34,712 nucleotides of DNA from Desulfurellaceae bacterium (GTDB lineage: Bacteria; Desulfobacterota; Binatia; Bin18), in assembly GCA_021296095.1 (NCBI GenBank), contig JAGWBB010000019.1, positions 1 through 34,712 on the forward strand. The letters run 5' to 3'. The position numbers were made by a program, and so were the translations under genes. Below the pieces are notes generated by a model. That model was not told the origin of the DNA. It made no database searches and saw nothing but the letters and a program-made list of their open reading frames with translations. Below are positions 16,139-25,958 of this stretch, in pieces; the stretch's first letter is position 1; each line of letters opens with the position of its first letter.

Positions 16139-16906
16139 TTACTTTGGCGCCATCCGAATCGCTCCGTCGAGACGGATGGTCTCGCCGTTCAGCATCACGT
16201 TTTCCATAATATGGCAGGCCAGGGCGGCGTATTCGGTCGGGGTGCCCAGGCGCTGGGGAAACGGAATGCTGGCGGCCAGGGCCTGCCGGGCCGGTTCGGG
16301 CAAACCCATCAGCATCGGGGTTTCAAAGATGCCCGGGGCAATCGTGCAGCAGCGGATGCCGTCGCGGGACAGGTCGCGGGCAATCGGCAGGGTCATGCCC
16401 ACCACCCCGCCCTTTGAGGCCGAGTAGGCCGCCTGTCCGATCTGTCCGTCAAAGGCGGCCACCGAGGCGGTGTTGATGATCACTCCCCGTTCGCCGTCCG
16501 CGCTGGGTTCGTTTTTGACCATCTGGGCGGCGGCCAGGCGAATGGCGTTAAAGGTCCCGATCAGGTTGACCTCGATCGTGCGTTTGAACGGACCGAGGTC
16601 GAGCGGCGCGCCCTTGCCCAGGGTCCGGCCGGCGGTCGCAATCCCGGCGCAGTTGACCAGCGCATTGATGGCGCCAAAGGTGGCGACCGCCTTGTCGATG
16701 GCCGCTGCGGTGTGGTCTTCGTCGGTCACGTCGGCCTCAACAAAGACCGCCTTGTCGCCCAGCTCGTGGGCGATGTCCGCCCCGCGCGAACGGCCCAGAT
16801 CGAGGATGGCGACCCTGGCGCCTCTGGCAATCAGGGCGCGGCTGGTGCCCTCTCCCAGACCCGAACCACCGCCGGTCACAACGGCAACGGTTTTTTGAAT
16901 ATCCAT
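16139..16906 (-). CDS. SDR family 3-hydroxyacyl-CoA dehydrogenase (HSD10-like)
   Basis: A 255-aa short-chain dehydrogenase. The NAD-binding motif TGGGSGLG, the NCAG motif and the catalytic Ser with Tyr-x3-Lys (ASVAAF then AAYSASKGG) are present. The segments [29 protein letters not shown] and [13 protein letters not shown] closely resemble type-2 3-hydroxyacyl-CoA dehydrogenases, so NAD-dependent oxidation of 3-hydroxyacyl-CoA in fatty or branched-chain acid breakdown is likely. ATG 16906 follows a GAGGAGAG SD; the frame stays open upstream but without domain homology. The aminotransferase gene two genes upstream is compatible with branched-chain metabolism. Confidence 0.88.
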   Translation of the reverse strand: MDIQKTVAVVTGGGSGLGEGTSRALIARGARVAILDLGRSRGADIAHELGDKAVFVEADVTDEDHTAAAIDKAVATFGAINALVNCAGIATAGRTLGKGAPLDLGPFKRTIEVNLIGTFNAIRLAAAQMVKNEPSADGERGVIINTASVAAFDGQIGQAAYSASKGGVVGMTLPIARDLSRDGIRCCTIAPGIFETPMLMGLPEPARQALAASIPFPQRLGTPTEYAALACHIMENVMLNGETIRLDGAIRMAPK

Positions 16907-16968
16907 ACATCTCTCCTCTCGTTTCCAGTTTTGACCGCTGACTCGGCCCGGATTGGGCAGGACTCCTG

Positions 16969-19900
16969 CTAGAGCCCACGCGGTCGGATATAGCGCTGAT
17001 AGACTTTGGGCAGCTCGGTCGGCAGCGAGGCCACGTCCTCGAGCACCAGATAGCGCGACGGTTCGCACATCTCGCGCAAATAGTCGTGGCCGGCCTTATC
17101 GACCGTCAGGCAGAAGGTCAGCACGCCAGCCTCTTCGGCTTCGCGCAGGGCGACCATGGTATCCCGAATGCCGTACGTTGTGGAGCGCCGGTCCGGCCCA
17201 TAATCCATGTCTTGGGGAAAGCCGTCGCTCAGCAGGATCAACAGCTTGACCCGACACGTCAGGTCTTTGAGTTTTTCCAAGGCGTGGCGCACGGCCGGTC
17301 CCATGCGGGTCGAGCGCTTGGGCTCAATGGCGCCGATGCGCCCCTTGACGGTCGGGGATAGCGCCTCAACGAACGACTTGACATGGTAGAACTCGATGTT
17401 GTCCTTACCCTGGCCCGAGAAACCGTAGATGGCGTAGGAATCGCCAATCTCTTCGAGCGCCTCGGCCATGAGCACCAGGGTTTCTTTGGTGACGTCGATA
17501 ATACGGCGCGGTTTGGGCTGGGACAGGCGTTTCGCAGCCGAGCGTGCATTCCGGTCGGCTTTGTTCCACAGCGGCTGCCAGTCTTCGGGCTCGTCGTCGC
17601 TGTAGTCCCGTTCCACCGCAACCAGCGGTTCATCCGTCGAAGCGCTCATGTCGAGCAGAAACAGGGCGGCCACATCGCGCTCGGTCTGACGCCGTTCGGT
17701 GTACAGCTTGGCCGAGGGCGCGAGCCGGGCGCGCATATCGACCACTGCGGTGACTGCGGCGTTGAGATCAAACTCGTGGCCGTCTTCAAGACCGCGCACC
17801 AGCCGGTACTGTTCCGGTCGGATGCGCTGGAACTCGTGTTTGATAGCCGGGGTGAGGGCCGTGTAGTCGTTCAGCGTCTGGGCAAAGAACTCACCGGCGT
17901 CGCCGCTCAGCACGATCTCCCGCAAACGACACCAGCGGCTCCGATAGTCGGCGATCTGATAGTCCCACTCGTCGTAGTAAAAGGTCAGGCCCTCCTCGCG
18001 CTGAGCGCGGCCGTGGACGGCCGGAAGAGCCGGGTCATTGCCGGCGGCGATGTGCTCCGGGTCGCCCTGGCCCGGCAACTTGCCGTTCAAATCGCTGACG
18101 TACAGCCCCTGGGGAATCAGCCTGTCCTGCTTGCCCTGGCGAATCTGGAGATCGACCCCGGCCTCAATCAGGGCTTTGAGTTCTTCGGCCGACAGGGGGC
18201 TGCCGCCCTGTTCCTCATCCCGTTCGTCCTCCAGCTGTAGCTCGGGTATATCGATCGGCTCCTGGACCGGCGGCGGACTCTCGTCATCGTCCATGTCGGG
18301 ATCGATCAGCGCATCGCCGCTCAGTTTGTCAAACAGAAGGCCGAAGTCCGAGGCGTCATCCGGGTTGAGGCGGGTGGTGGTCAGGGAGGACAGCAGGCGC
18401 AGGTAGAGTTCGGCCGCGCGGGTGGCCGAGTCATACACGTCTGCTGCGGCTGGGTGGTCGGACGGCAGGAGGTCGGACCACAGCGCGCTCAGCGAGACCA
18501 GGGCTTCGGGCAGCAGCGAGGGCAGGGACGCCGCGTCCAGCCACGCCACGTCTGCGCTCAGGCCCCGGTAGGCTGCCGTCAGGCGGGCGTGAACCCGCTG
18601 GGTTTCAATCAATATGAACAGGGCCTCGACAATGTCGGGGTGCACAAAGCAGCGAAAATACTCGGCCAGCCCGCCCACCGGAGCCGCGTCCTCGCGCATG
18701 ACGTGACGGACTGCGGGCGGCAGGTCGGGCCACAGCCGGCTGAGCGAGAATTCGTAGGTGCCGAACTCGCGACGGCCGGCCTGCTGAGCGGCAAAGGCGC
18801 GAAACAGCCGAAAATTCTCGTCATAGGTCTCAAACACCTCGACCCGGCCCGGCAGGGGCAGGTGGCTCGGGGCTTCTTCAAGTGCGGGCGGGTAGGAGAA
18901 GAACTCCTGGCGCCGAATACTGACCGGGCTGCCGGTCAGCATCTGGACATACTTACGCAGCAGTTCCTGGACCTCTTCGAGATCAATGCCGGGAGAAGCC
19001 TGGCGCAGAACCTGAAAGCTGGTGCGCGACTCCAGGCCAAAATAGGCCAGTCCAGCCTCGGGATTGTCGGCGGCGATGCGGGCACCTTTTGTCAGCCAGT
19101 CCTGGAGACCCGTGGGGCCGGCTTCTTCATGTGCCCGGGGCAGGGTCCGAATCAGCGGCGGAATACCGGCCGGAAAGGTGTCGGCGAGGCCGATTAGGCG
19201 GTCTTGCAGGCCAGGCTGCTCAGCCAGGCCGACAGCCTTGGCCACCGGTCTCAGCAACGGCAGCAGGCTGGCAACCGCCGGCGGGTCCGAGCGAATCACC
19301 GGGCTCAGGATGGACAGATACCCAGACCGCAGGCTCGGACTGAGACCCGACAGGACCGGTGGCAGACCGAAAAAAATCTCGGTGGCTGCGGTGGCAGACT
19401 GACTGGCCGCGTGCTGGGCGGTATGCAGAAAGGCCAGGCGCTGGGTCTGATCCAAGGCCTGAAAACCGTCCGGCAAATGCGTATAAAACGTCCACGGTCC
19501 GGAATCCTGGACCAGAGCGCCGAGTCTTGCCCAGGCTGCTATTTCCTCGGGACTCAGCACCGGCAGGGCGGCCGCCGCCGCCGAGAAATACGATACGGCC
19601 AGAAACTCCCCCTTCCAGCCCTTGCAGCCCAACAGCAGCCGGCCCTGCTCGGCCCAGGCGCGCAGGTGTGACCCGGTGGGCAGCTGGCCAAAGAGCGGAG
19701 CCGAGGCTTGAAAAAACTGCGCCCCAAGCCGGCGCGAGACCCGCAGCACCTCACGTCCGATGGCGATCCATTCTGCGGCCCGGTCCAGACCCAGCCGCCC
19801 TACCGATTGGGGCGGAATCGTAAAATAGGCGACCGCCCCGTCGCGTGAGGCCGGTTCCTGGCCGGCCAGGCCCTCGCCAAGGGCTACCCAGCGTCCGAAG

Positions 19901-20112
19901 CCCGTCGCGCCAAACGCCCGCCAGGCGGCCGGGGCTTGCCGACAGAAGGCTTGGGCCAGCGTCAGCGATAGCTCGGCCAGCCGGTCTCCGGTCGTCAGAA
20001 TCGTCTCGCGTGCTTCAGAGGGCAGGGCTTGGAGTTCGGCCAACAGCGCCTGGCCCGGCTCGTCTCCAAGCAGATGGCGGGTATCGAACCACAGGTGACG
20101 GAGGGAAGACAT
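16969..20112 (-). CDS. NorD/CbbO-like VWA domain protein
   Basis: A 1047-aa cytoplasmic-looking protein without a signal peptide. The first 600 or so residues are helical and Leu/Ala-rich, HEAT-like in appearance. An acidic stretch follows ([14 protein letters not shown], then [11 protein letters not shown]). The C-terminal VWA domain has a complete MIDAS: Asp821-x-Ser-x-Ser (DMSAS), Thr in [12 protein letters not shown] and Asp in [13 protein letters not shown]. NorD and CbbO proteins work with a MoxR-type AAA+ ATPase to activate metalloenzymes (NO reductase, Rubisco). No such ATPase or target is in this window, so the client is unknown. It starts 29 bp after the aminotransferase; its own SD is weak. 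Confidence 0.8.
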   Translation of the reverse strand: MSSLRHLWFDTRHLLGDEPGQALLAELQALPSEARETILTTGDRLAELSLTLAQAFCRQAPAAWRAFGATGFGRWVALGEGLAGQEPASRDGAVAYFTIPPQSVGRLGLDRAAEWIAIGREVLRVSRRLGAQFFQASAPLFGQLPTGSHLRAWAEQGRLLLGCKGWKGEFLAVSYFSAAAAALPVLSPEEIAAWARLGALVQDSGPWTFYTHLPDGFQALDQTQRLAFLHTAQHAASQSATAATEIFFGLPPVLSGLSPSLRSGYLSILSPVIRSDPPAVASLLPLLRPVAKAVGLAEQPGLQDRLIGLADTFPAGIPPLIRTLPRAHEEAGPTGLQDWLTKGARIAADNPEAGLAYFGLESRTSFQVLRQASPGIDLEEVQELLRKYVQMLTGSPVSIRRQEFFSYPPALEEAPSHLPLPGRVEVFETYDENFRLFRAFAAQQAGRREFGTYEFSLSRLWPDLPPAVRHVMREDAAPVGGLAEYFRCFVHPDIVEALFILIETQRVHARLTAAYRGLSADVAWLDAASLPSLLPEALVSLSALWSDLLPSDHPAAADVYDSATRAAELYLRLLSSLTTTRLNPDDASDFGLLFDKLSGDALIDPDMDDDESPPPVQEPIDIPELQLEDERDEEQGGSPLSAEELKALIEAGVDLQIRQGKQDRLIPQGLYVSDLNGKLPGQGDPEHIAAGNDPALPAVHGRAQREEGLTFYYDEWDYQIADYRSRWCRLREIVLSGDAGEFFAQTLNDYTALTPAIKHEFQRIRPEQYRLVRGLEDGHEFDLNAAVTAVVDMRARLAPSAKLYTERRQTERDVAALFLLDMSASTDEPLVAVERDYSDDEPEDWQPLWNKADRNARSAAKRLSQPKPRRIIDVTKETLVLMAEALEEIGDSYAIYGFSGQGKDNIEFYHVKSFVEALSPTVKGRIGAIEPKRSTRMGPAVRHALEKLKDLTCRVKLLILLSDGFPQDMDYGPDRRSTTYGIRDTMVALREAEEAGVLTFCLTVDKAGHDYLREMCEPSRYLVLEDVASLPTELPKVYQRYIRPRGL

Positions 20113-20141
20113 CAGGGATACTGAGAGCGGTGCCGACCCGC

Positions 20142-21056
20142 TCAGACGTATGTCAGCCAGTGCGTATAGCTGTTGTCCTGTCCCTTGGTCAGGGCGAAGA
20201 ACCGCTGTTGCAGAAAACGGGTCACTTCTCCGGGGGTCTGGCCGCGAATGGGCCGGTCGTCGAGTTCGCGGATGGGGGTCACCTCGGCGGCCGTGCCGGT
20301 GAAGAACGCCTCGTCGGCAAGATAGATATCGTCGCGGGTGAGGGACTCTTCAGACAGGTCATAGCCGCCGTCACGCAGCAGGGTCATTACCGTGTCGCGG
20401 GTGATGCCGGGCAGCAGCGAGGTCGACAGGGGCGGGGTTCTGATTTTCCCCTTGCGCACCACAAAGATATTCTCTCCCGGCCCTTCGGCCACATGGCCGT
20501 CGGTATCCAACAACAGGGCTTCGTCATAGCCCAGAGACCACACTTCCTGGCCGGCTAGAATGGCGTTCAGATAGGTTCCGACCGCTTTGGCCTTGGTCAT
20601 CAGGGTATTGACGTGGAAGCGCTGGAAGGAGGAGGTTTTGACCCGAATCCCGTTTTTCAGTCCCTCTTCGCCCAGGTAGGCACCCCACGCCCAGGCGGCA
20701 ATCGCCACCCGAATAGGGTTGGTCCGGGCGTGCAACCCGCGGTCGCCTTCGCCGACAAACACCAGCGGGCGGATGTAGCACTCTTCGAGCTGATTGACCC
20801 GGACCGTTTCCAGGCAGGCTTGGCTGATGTGCTCGGGCGTAAACGGAATTTTGATATCCAGAATATGGGCCGAGTCAAACAGGCGCTCAATATGCTCGGC
20901 AAGACGGAAGACTGCCGAACGGCCGTCCTCGCCGGCGTAGCACCGAATGCCCTCGAATACGCCGACGCCGTAGTGGAGGGTATGGGTGAGCACATGTACC
21001 GTGGCCTCGGGCCAGGCGACAAACTCGCCGTCCATCCAGATTTTACCGTTTTCCAC
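20142..21056 (-). CDS. ilvE: Branched-chain amino acid aminotransferase
   Basis: A 304-aa class IV PLP enzyme. The N-terminal HTLHYGVGVFEGIRCY, the PLP lysine Lys157 (TKAKAVGTYLNA) and EGPGENIFVV, which lines the PLP phosphate site, are all present. It interconverts Leu, Ile and Val with their 2-oxo acids using glutamate/2-oxoglutarate. The start is GTG after an AAAGGAGG SD. It appears to head the minus-strand set that runs to 14857. Class IV also includes D-amino-acid aminotransferase, but the motifs favour IlvE. Confidence 0.92.
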   Translation of the reverse strand: MENGKIWMDGEFVAWPEATVHVLTHTLHYGVGVFEGIRCYAGEDGRSAVFRLAEHIERLFDSAHILDIKIPFTPEHISQACLETVRVNQLEECYIRPLVFVGEGDRGLHARTNPIRVAIAAWAWGAYLGEEGLKNGIRVKTSSFQRFHVNTLMTKAKAVGTYLNAILAGQEVWSLGYDEALLLDTDGHVAEGPGENIFVVRKGKIRTPPLSTSLLPGITRDTVMTLLRDGGYDLSEESLTRDDIYLADEAFFTGTAAEVTPIRELDDRPIRGQTPGEVTRFLQQRFFALTKGQDNSYTHWLTYV

Positions 21057-21241
21057 GCCGTCCTCCTTTGCGAGAAGCTCCCTGCAAACCAGAACACTTA
21101 GCGAAAGTCAATGGAGGGACAGACAAGCCTATGGGACTTACCGGACGTTCAATCAACAATGGGATCGTTTCCTCTCTCGTGTGCTTCATCTTCGTTGCTG
21201 AGGTGCCGTCTGATCTGTCCTTGAATGAAACTCCTGAGCGG

Positions 21242-22162
21242 TCAAGGCTGGTCCGTGTCGTGTAAAATCCGGCCAGTTTTGCCGGCGCTTGCCCGGCTGT
21301 CGCGTCCGCTGGCCAGCCGGCTGAGAGACAGGTGGCCCAGGAAGTGTTGCTCGACCAGGCTCAGGCGGGCCGAGAAGGCGGGTGCGGCGAGTGCGGCCAG
21401 CTCACCGCCGACGGCCACCACATTGCCCCCGAATACGGGAAACACGGCCGTGTGCGGCCAGGCCGTCTCAAAGGTCGCGCGGGCGGCCGCATAGCCGGGA
21501 ATGCCCGAGTGCAGGTTGGTGGCCAGCACGCCGCCCGGAGCCAGACAGGCGCGACATTCGGTATAAAACTCGTGGGTACTCAGGTGGCGCGGCACCCCCT
21601 CGACGCGGTAGGCGTCGAGCAGGATCAGGTCGTAAGACAGCCGGCCGGCAGCCCGACGCAGATAGTCCCGGCCGTCCTGGACGATGATCCGCTGGCGTTC
21701 GTCCTGGACAATGCCAAAGAAGCGTTCCGCCAGCGCAACAACAAGCGGGTCAAGCTCGACGGTATGCAGCGTCACCCGCTCCAGGTAGTGGTGGAGGACC
21801 ATTTGCAGGCGTCCCCCGCCCAGCCCGATGAGCAGAATACGCCGGGGCTGGGGCTGCCAGATCAGGGCCAGGAGCATGGCCTGGGTATAGGCCGAGGGCA
21901 GGACGAGGGGGTCATCGGGGTCAAGCCGTGATTCGGTTTCTTCGATCTGGCTGTCGGGATGGCGGTAGCACAGCAGGAGCTGCTGTGTCGTGCGACGCAC
22001 GACGATGTGGTTATAGGCCGAGACCTGCTCATGCACGATGCCGGGACGGGCGGCGCGGCCAGCGGCCAGACGGCGGCTGATGGCGGCCAGGTTTTGCTCT
22101 TGCCAGGCGGAGAGGGTCGGTGGTGTGGGGCGTGTCGAGCGTGTCTTTCGTATCCATCTCAT
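21242..22162 (-). CDS. Spermidine synthase-like protein
   Basis: A 306-aa protein with a Rossmann methyltransferase-type fold of the spermidine synthase family. The nucleotide-binding loop ILLIGLGGGRLQMVLH (near residue 109), the acidic strand-2 end VELDP, VQDGRDYL and the LLDAY motif near the expected catalytic Asp are visible. Family members transfer aminopropyl groups to amines; many of these shorter paralogs have no tested substrate, so polyamine synthesis is only likely. It is the last gene of the ExbB/ExbD cluster, 55 bp after the second exbD. Its Gly-rich core is intact. Confidence 0.75.
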   Translation of the reverse strand: MRWIRKTRSTRPTPPTLSAWQEQNLAAISRRLAAGRAARPGIVHEQVSAYNHIVVRRTTQQLLLCYRHPDSQIEETESRLDPDDPLVLPSAYTQAMLLALIWQPQPRRILLIGLGGGRLQMVLHHYLERVTLHTVELDPLVVALAERFFGIVQDERQRIIVQDGRDYLRRAAGRLSYDLILLDAYRVEGVPRHLSTHEFYTECRACLAPGGVLATNLHSGIPGYAAARATFETAWPHTAVFPVFGGNVVAVGGELAALAAPAFSARLSLVEQHFLGHLSLSRLASGRDSRASAGKTGRILHDTDQP

Positions 22163-22217
22163 TCAGGATGTCCGACCCGGGCGGTGGTTTCCCCCTCGGC
22201 CAGCCCTTGGGCCTGTG

Positions 22218-22634
22218 TCATTTGACGGTGGCGATGGCCAGGCGGTGCAGACCCTCGGTCCGGGCCAGATCCATCACGCCGACCACCCGGCCGTGCTGGA
22301 CTTCCTGGTCAGCGCGGACCACCAGGGTGACCTCGCTGCCCTTTTCCCGCTCGGCCTGGAACACGTTCTGGAGCTGCTCAAGGCTGGTCTCCTGTTCGTT
22401 CAGAAACAGGCCGCCGCCCTTGTCCAGACTCACCGTGAGGCGTGTCCGTTCCACCTGAGAGGCGGCTGACGACGCCTTGGGCAGGCTGACATCGACCCGG
22501 CCCTCTCTGGTCTGATTAAACGTGGCCAGAAAGCTGAACGTAATGAAGAAGAAGATGAACATGTTCATGATGATGTCGGTCAGCGCCACCGAGTCGAGGT
22601 TCGGGCTGGGCTGTGGGTGCTTGCTAAACTGCAT
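22218..22634 (-). CDS. ExbD/TolR family biopolymer transport protein (second copy)
   Basis: A 138-aa protein with a short cytoplasmic N-terminus, one membrane helix (about 20-42) and a periplasmic domain. The helix begins with the key proton-pathway Asp in VALTDIIMNMF, and unusually runs on as a Phe-rich stretch (FIFFFITFSF). ATG 22634 is chosen because it gives the usual N-terminal length; the gene overlaps the preceding exbB by 11 bp. It would be the rotor-side partner of the 22624-23286 ExbB protein. It differs clearly from the other ExbD in the cluster, so the two motors are not a recent duplication. Confidence 0.85.
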   Translation of the reverse strand: MQFSKHPQPSPNLDSVALTDIIMNMFIFFFITFSFLATFNQTREGRVDVSLPKASSAASQVERTRLTVSLDKGGGLFLNEQETSLEQLQNVFQAEREKGSEVTLVVRADQEVQHGRVVGVMDLARTEGLHRLAIATVK

Positions 22635-23286
22635 CGCTGAGGGGCTCCCGGGGCTGAGCTTGGGTGAGCATATCAATCAGGGTCTCGGTGTGCTCTTCGG
22701 TCAGCCGGGTCAGCCGTTTGACCCGGGCGGTGAGGTGATTATAGATCAGATAGTACGGAATCGTGACACTCAGACCGGCGGCGGTGGTGATCATGGCTTC
22801 GTAGATACCACCGGCCAGGATATTGATCGTGATCTGGTCGCCCATCATTTCCCAGCTCATGAAGGCGCGGATCAGACCGATGATGGTGCCCAGAAATCCA
22901 AGCATCGGGGCCACCCCAATCACCGCCGCCAGCACGCCCAGATAGGACTCCAGGGCAGCGACCACATCCCCACCTAAACGTTCCAGACGGCGGGTCAGCT
23001 CGCTGTGGCCGCGGTCCCGATACACAATGGCAGCCTCAAACAGCCGGCTGAGCGGGCTGGTGTATTCACGGCAGACGCCCAGGGCGACCGAGATATTGCC
23101 CTCAGCCAGCTGGGGTTCGATACGCTGGTTGAGCGTGCTGAGGTGGGTACGGAACCGCCACAGCGACCAGAACTTGGCCAGCACAATGGCAAAAGCAACG
23201 ACGGACAGGACGGCGATGATGAACAGCACCACGCCGCCCTTGGCCAGAAAGAGCCAGATTCCCTGATCTGTTGGTGAGACGGTGAT
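22624..23286 (-). CDS. ExbB/TolQ/MotA family proton channel (second copy)
   Basis: Three membrane helices are visible: one near the N-terminus (LFLAKGGVVLFIIAVLSVVA), one in GVLAAVIGVAPMLGFLGTIIGLI and one in EAMITTAAGLSVTIPYYLI, with a cytoplasmic helical domain after the first. With ExbD it forms a proton-driven motor. The start is unusual. The first ATG/GTG/TTG in frame is GTG 23232, which cuts into the first helix and removes the amphipathic segment (TDQGIWLFLAKGG) that family members have. The only sensible upstream candidate is ATC at 23286, seven bases after AAAGGA; this is the start I give, with 23232 as the conservative alternative. The frame closes at 23299-23301. Confidence 0.7.
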   Translation of the reverse strand: MTVSPTDQGIWLFLAKGGVVLFIIAVLSVVAFAIVLAKFWSLWRFRTHLSTLNQRIEPQLAEGNISVALGVCREYTSPLSRLFEAAIVYRDRGHSELTRRLERLGGDVVAALESYLGVLAAVIGVAPMLGFLGTIIGLIRAFMSWEMMGDQITINILAGGIYEAMITTAAGLSVTIPYYLIYNHLTARVKRLTRLTEEHTETLIDMLTQAQPREPLSDAV

Positions 23287-23429
23287 CGTGATATCCTTTC
23301 AGGCTCTTCTTGTTATCACGCTCACCTTTTTTGGCCTAGCCCGGTGTGGGTCGCCGAGCCAGCCCGGACGGTGGGGAAAGAGGAACGAGACGCTCGTCTT
23401 GACTCAGCCGATCCTCCTCGTCCGGTGTG

Positions 23430-25889
23430 TCAGACGCCGCAGTTCTTGTTCACAAAATCCTGGATCTGTTTTTTGAGTTGCTGGTCTCCCAGCCGGTTCA
23501 GCATGGTGCGGGTGCCCCGGGCGGTCCGACAGCCGGCCTGGGCGTTGCCCAGCGAAACGTTCAGCACGGCGACCTCGTACGAGCCGCGGAACCAGATCGG
23601 GTCCCCGGCCTGCGAGTCTCGGAGCATCTCCTCCCAGTAGGCCAGCGCCTGTTCCTTGTTCCCGTTGACCTCGGCGATACGGGCCAAGCCGGCCAATGAG
23701 ACCAGCGAATACGGCCCGTCCTGGAGCTGGGTGTACAGGGCGGCCGCCTGGCCGTAGTCTCTGACATCCAGATACAGCTGGGCCAGCTCGTATTTGAACT
23801 TGTCCTGGGACTCGTCTGCGGCAAAGTCCTGACGCGTAATCTTGTCGCTGTACAGGCGGGCCAGGGTGCGTTTGGCGGCCTGGAGGTTCTCCCTGTCGTT
23901 CTGTTTCTTCAGGGTCCGAATATCCCGCACCAGGACCTGATCGAGCGCTGTGAGCAACTCAAGACGTTTGTCGGTGTCATAGGTGGCAAAGATGGCCGCC
24001 ACATTCTTTTCCAGCTCCTCAAAGCGGCCGGCCTTCTCCAGCGTCACCAGACGGACGCGGGCCACGGTTTCAAAGGCGTCTTTATGGGCCGGGTAGTGTT
24101 GCTCGAAGTCGTGCAGCAGGTCGGCGATCTGGGTGGCGTTGGCGTCGGTGTCCTCGCTGAGCAGGACCGCGTGCATGAACTTGACCCGACCGCGATAATT
24201 CCTGAGATTCTCGCGTTTTTTGCCCTTGGGGTTCTGCTTTTCAAACGCGGCGCTGCTCTGCTCAAAGGCGACCAGGCCGTCTCTGATGCCTTGTTTGAGG
24301 TCGTCGGGGCTGATGCCCAGGTCTTTATCGGGCTCTTCTTCCCACTGTTCGTAGATCGAGAAATAGCTTTGCAGGGTGGCAAAATCGGCCCGGAAGCGAA
24401 ACTCGGTACTGCCGCGGACGCGCCGATACGAGTTCACGGCTTCGAGATAGTTTTCCTGGCCGTGCTGATACTCACCGAGTCGAAAATGCGCCTCGTGGAC
24501 GGCTTTTGAGCGGTTCTTGGGATCGCGTTTGATCAGGTCTCTGGCCGCGTTCACATACAGGCGGCCGTTGGTCTGGTTCTGCGACTGGGCGAACAGGGCC
24601 TCGGCAGCCTTGAAACGCAGGTAGGCGGCGTTGACCGCATTTTTGGACGATCCGCCGTTGAGGTAGCTGTCCAGGGTGGTGATTGCCTGGTGCAGCCTGC
24701 CGGTTCTGAGCAGCGCGTCGCCAAGGTAGTAGCGGGCGTCCTGTTTATGGCGCCGGGCGCGTGAATCGTCCGACTCCAGCACCGTCCGTAGGACGGGGAT
24801 GGCCTTGGCGTACTGGCCCTTGCGAATAAAAGCCGCCGCGTTGTGCCACGGCATATAGGGGTCGAGGGCCAGCTTTTCGTCTTCGTTCAGGACCTGGGCC
24901 AGCAGGGTGTCGGCCTTGGCTCTCCACGTATCGTCGGCGTTTTCTGACTCTTTGACCCCCAACACCAGGCCGATGGCCCGTTCCCGGGTCTTGCGGCGCT
25001 GCGTGCCGCGTTCCTGCTGGCTGCGCTCAAACAGACCGCTGGCTTCGGCCAGCTGTTGTTCGAGCAGGTCTTCGGGTGAGGGGCCGCTGCGTTTGCCGCG
25101 CTTGGCCAGACGCCGGGTCTCTGCCAGCGCGTTGGTGACCTTGGCGCGCATGCTGGGGCTGGTCGCCTTGTCTTTCAGCAGCGCCTCAAAGTCGTTGATC
25201 GCCCAGTCATACTCGCCCAGTTCGCGCTCGCTCAGGGCGCGGCCGAACAGGGTCTCGCGTTTGATGCTCGACGCCGGGCCGGAGGCAAACTCGGAGAAGC
25301 CGTTAATCGCGTCTTTGAGCAGCTGGGCCTGGCGCTCGCCCTCATACACGAACGAGCCGACATACTTGAGCCAGTTGAGAAAATACAGCGCACGGGCCGC
25401 CACATCCTGGGCGTCTCTCCACCGCGCCTCTTCGTACAGGGCCTCCAGGTCGCCGTCGACGGCCATGATGTCCTGCATCCAGCGTTCCATGACATCGGTG
25501 TTGGCCTTGTAGATGGCTTGCAGGGGCGCGCTCAGGTCGGTGTAAACCTGCCGCACGCTCGCGCGCTTGGTCTTGACCGCAGTGGCCAGATCCGAGGCGG
25601 CCACAAACTCCATGGCCAGCGGACCGATAACCCCGATGGCGTTGAGCTGGCCAGCCTTGCCGCCGGTCCTCAACTGGTTGGCCCGGTTTTTGGCCTGGGC
25701 GGCGCGGGGCGCCAAGTCCGATATCGTTGCCGCGTGGCCCGGGCCTGGGGCGGCCAGGCCGGACACCAGGCAACACGCGCCGATGAGGAGGGCGGCATAC
25801 GGAATGCGGAACCGAAAGGGACAGACAAGACGGAACGCGGAGCGCGTTGTGAGCCCACGGTTCATCGTGCCGACTTCTGCCTTCATCAT
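23430..25889 (-). CDS. Large exported tetratricopeptide-repeat protein
   Basis: An 819-aa protein with a signal peptide (hydrophobic core AALLIGACCLVSGLAA, cleavage near GHAA). The rest is almost entirely helical, with TPR-like repeats such as RHKQDARYYLGDALLRTGRL near residue 375 and KYELAQLYLDVRDYGQAAAL near 690. It should lie in the periplasm or on the outer membrane as a protein-binding scaffold. ATG 25889 has GAGGAG upstream. It sits between two ExbB/ExbD pairs and next to the VWA protein, which suggests it is the passive partner pulled or gated by one of the motors. No catalytic motif is seen. TonB2-type systems also include TPR proteins, but I see no close match. Confidence 0.75.
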   Translation of the reverse strand: MMKAEVGTMNRGLTTRSAFRLVCPFRFRIPYAALLIGACCLVSGLAAPGPGHAATISDLAPRAAQAKNRANQLRTGGKAGQLNAIGVIGPLAMEFVAASDLATAVKTKRASVRQVYTDLSAPLQAIYKANTDVMERWMQDIMAVDGDLEALYEEARWRDAQDVAARALYFLNWLKYVGSFVYEGERQAQLLKDAINGFSEFASGPASSIKRETLFGRALSERELGEYDWAINDFEALLKDKATSPSMRAKVTNALAETRRLAKRGKRSGPSPEDLLEQQLAEASGLFERSQQERGTQRRKTRERAIGLVLGVKESENADDTWRAKADTLLAQVLNEDEKLALDPYMPWHNAAAFIRKGQYAKAIPVLRTVLESDDSRARRHKQDARYYLGDALLRTGRLHQAITTLDSYLNGGSSKNAVNAAYLRFKAAEALFAQSQNQTNGRLYVNAARDLIKRDPKNRSKAVHEAHFRLGEYQHGQENYLEAVNSYRRVRGSTEFRFRADFATLQSYFSIYEQWEEEPDKDLGISPDDLKQGIRDGLVAFEQSSAAFEKQNPKGKKRENLRNYRGRVKFMHAVLLSEDTDANATQIADLLHDFEQHYPAHKDAFETVARVRLVTLEKAGRFEELEKNVAAIFATYDTDKRLELLTALDQVLVRDIRTLKKQNDRENLQAAKRTLARLYSDKITRQDFAADESQDKFKYELAQLYLDVRDYGQAAALYTQLQDGPYSLVSLAGLARIAEVNGNKEQALAYWEEMLRDSQAGDPIWFRGSYEVAVLNVSLGNAQAGCRTARGTRTMLNRLGDQQLKKQIQDFVNKNCGV

Positions 25890-25958
25890 TGGGGGTGCTC
25901 CTCGTGCTCGGGGAAAGGGAGGCGTGATCTCGTTGCATTCTCTATTACGGATGCCTTT

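Noticed and set aside
21057-21241. Possible promoter or leader upstream of ilvE
   Set aside because: Weak -35-like TTGACT and TTGATT hexamers occur but without a convincing -10; no hairpin or T-box-like pattern was recognised.
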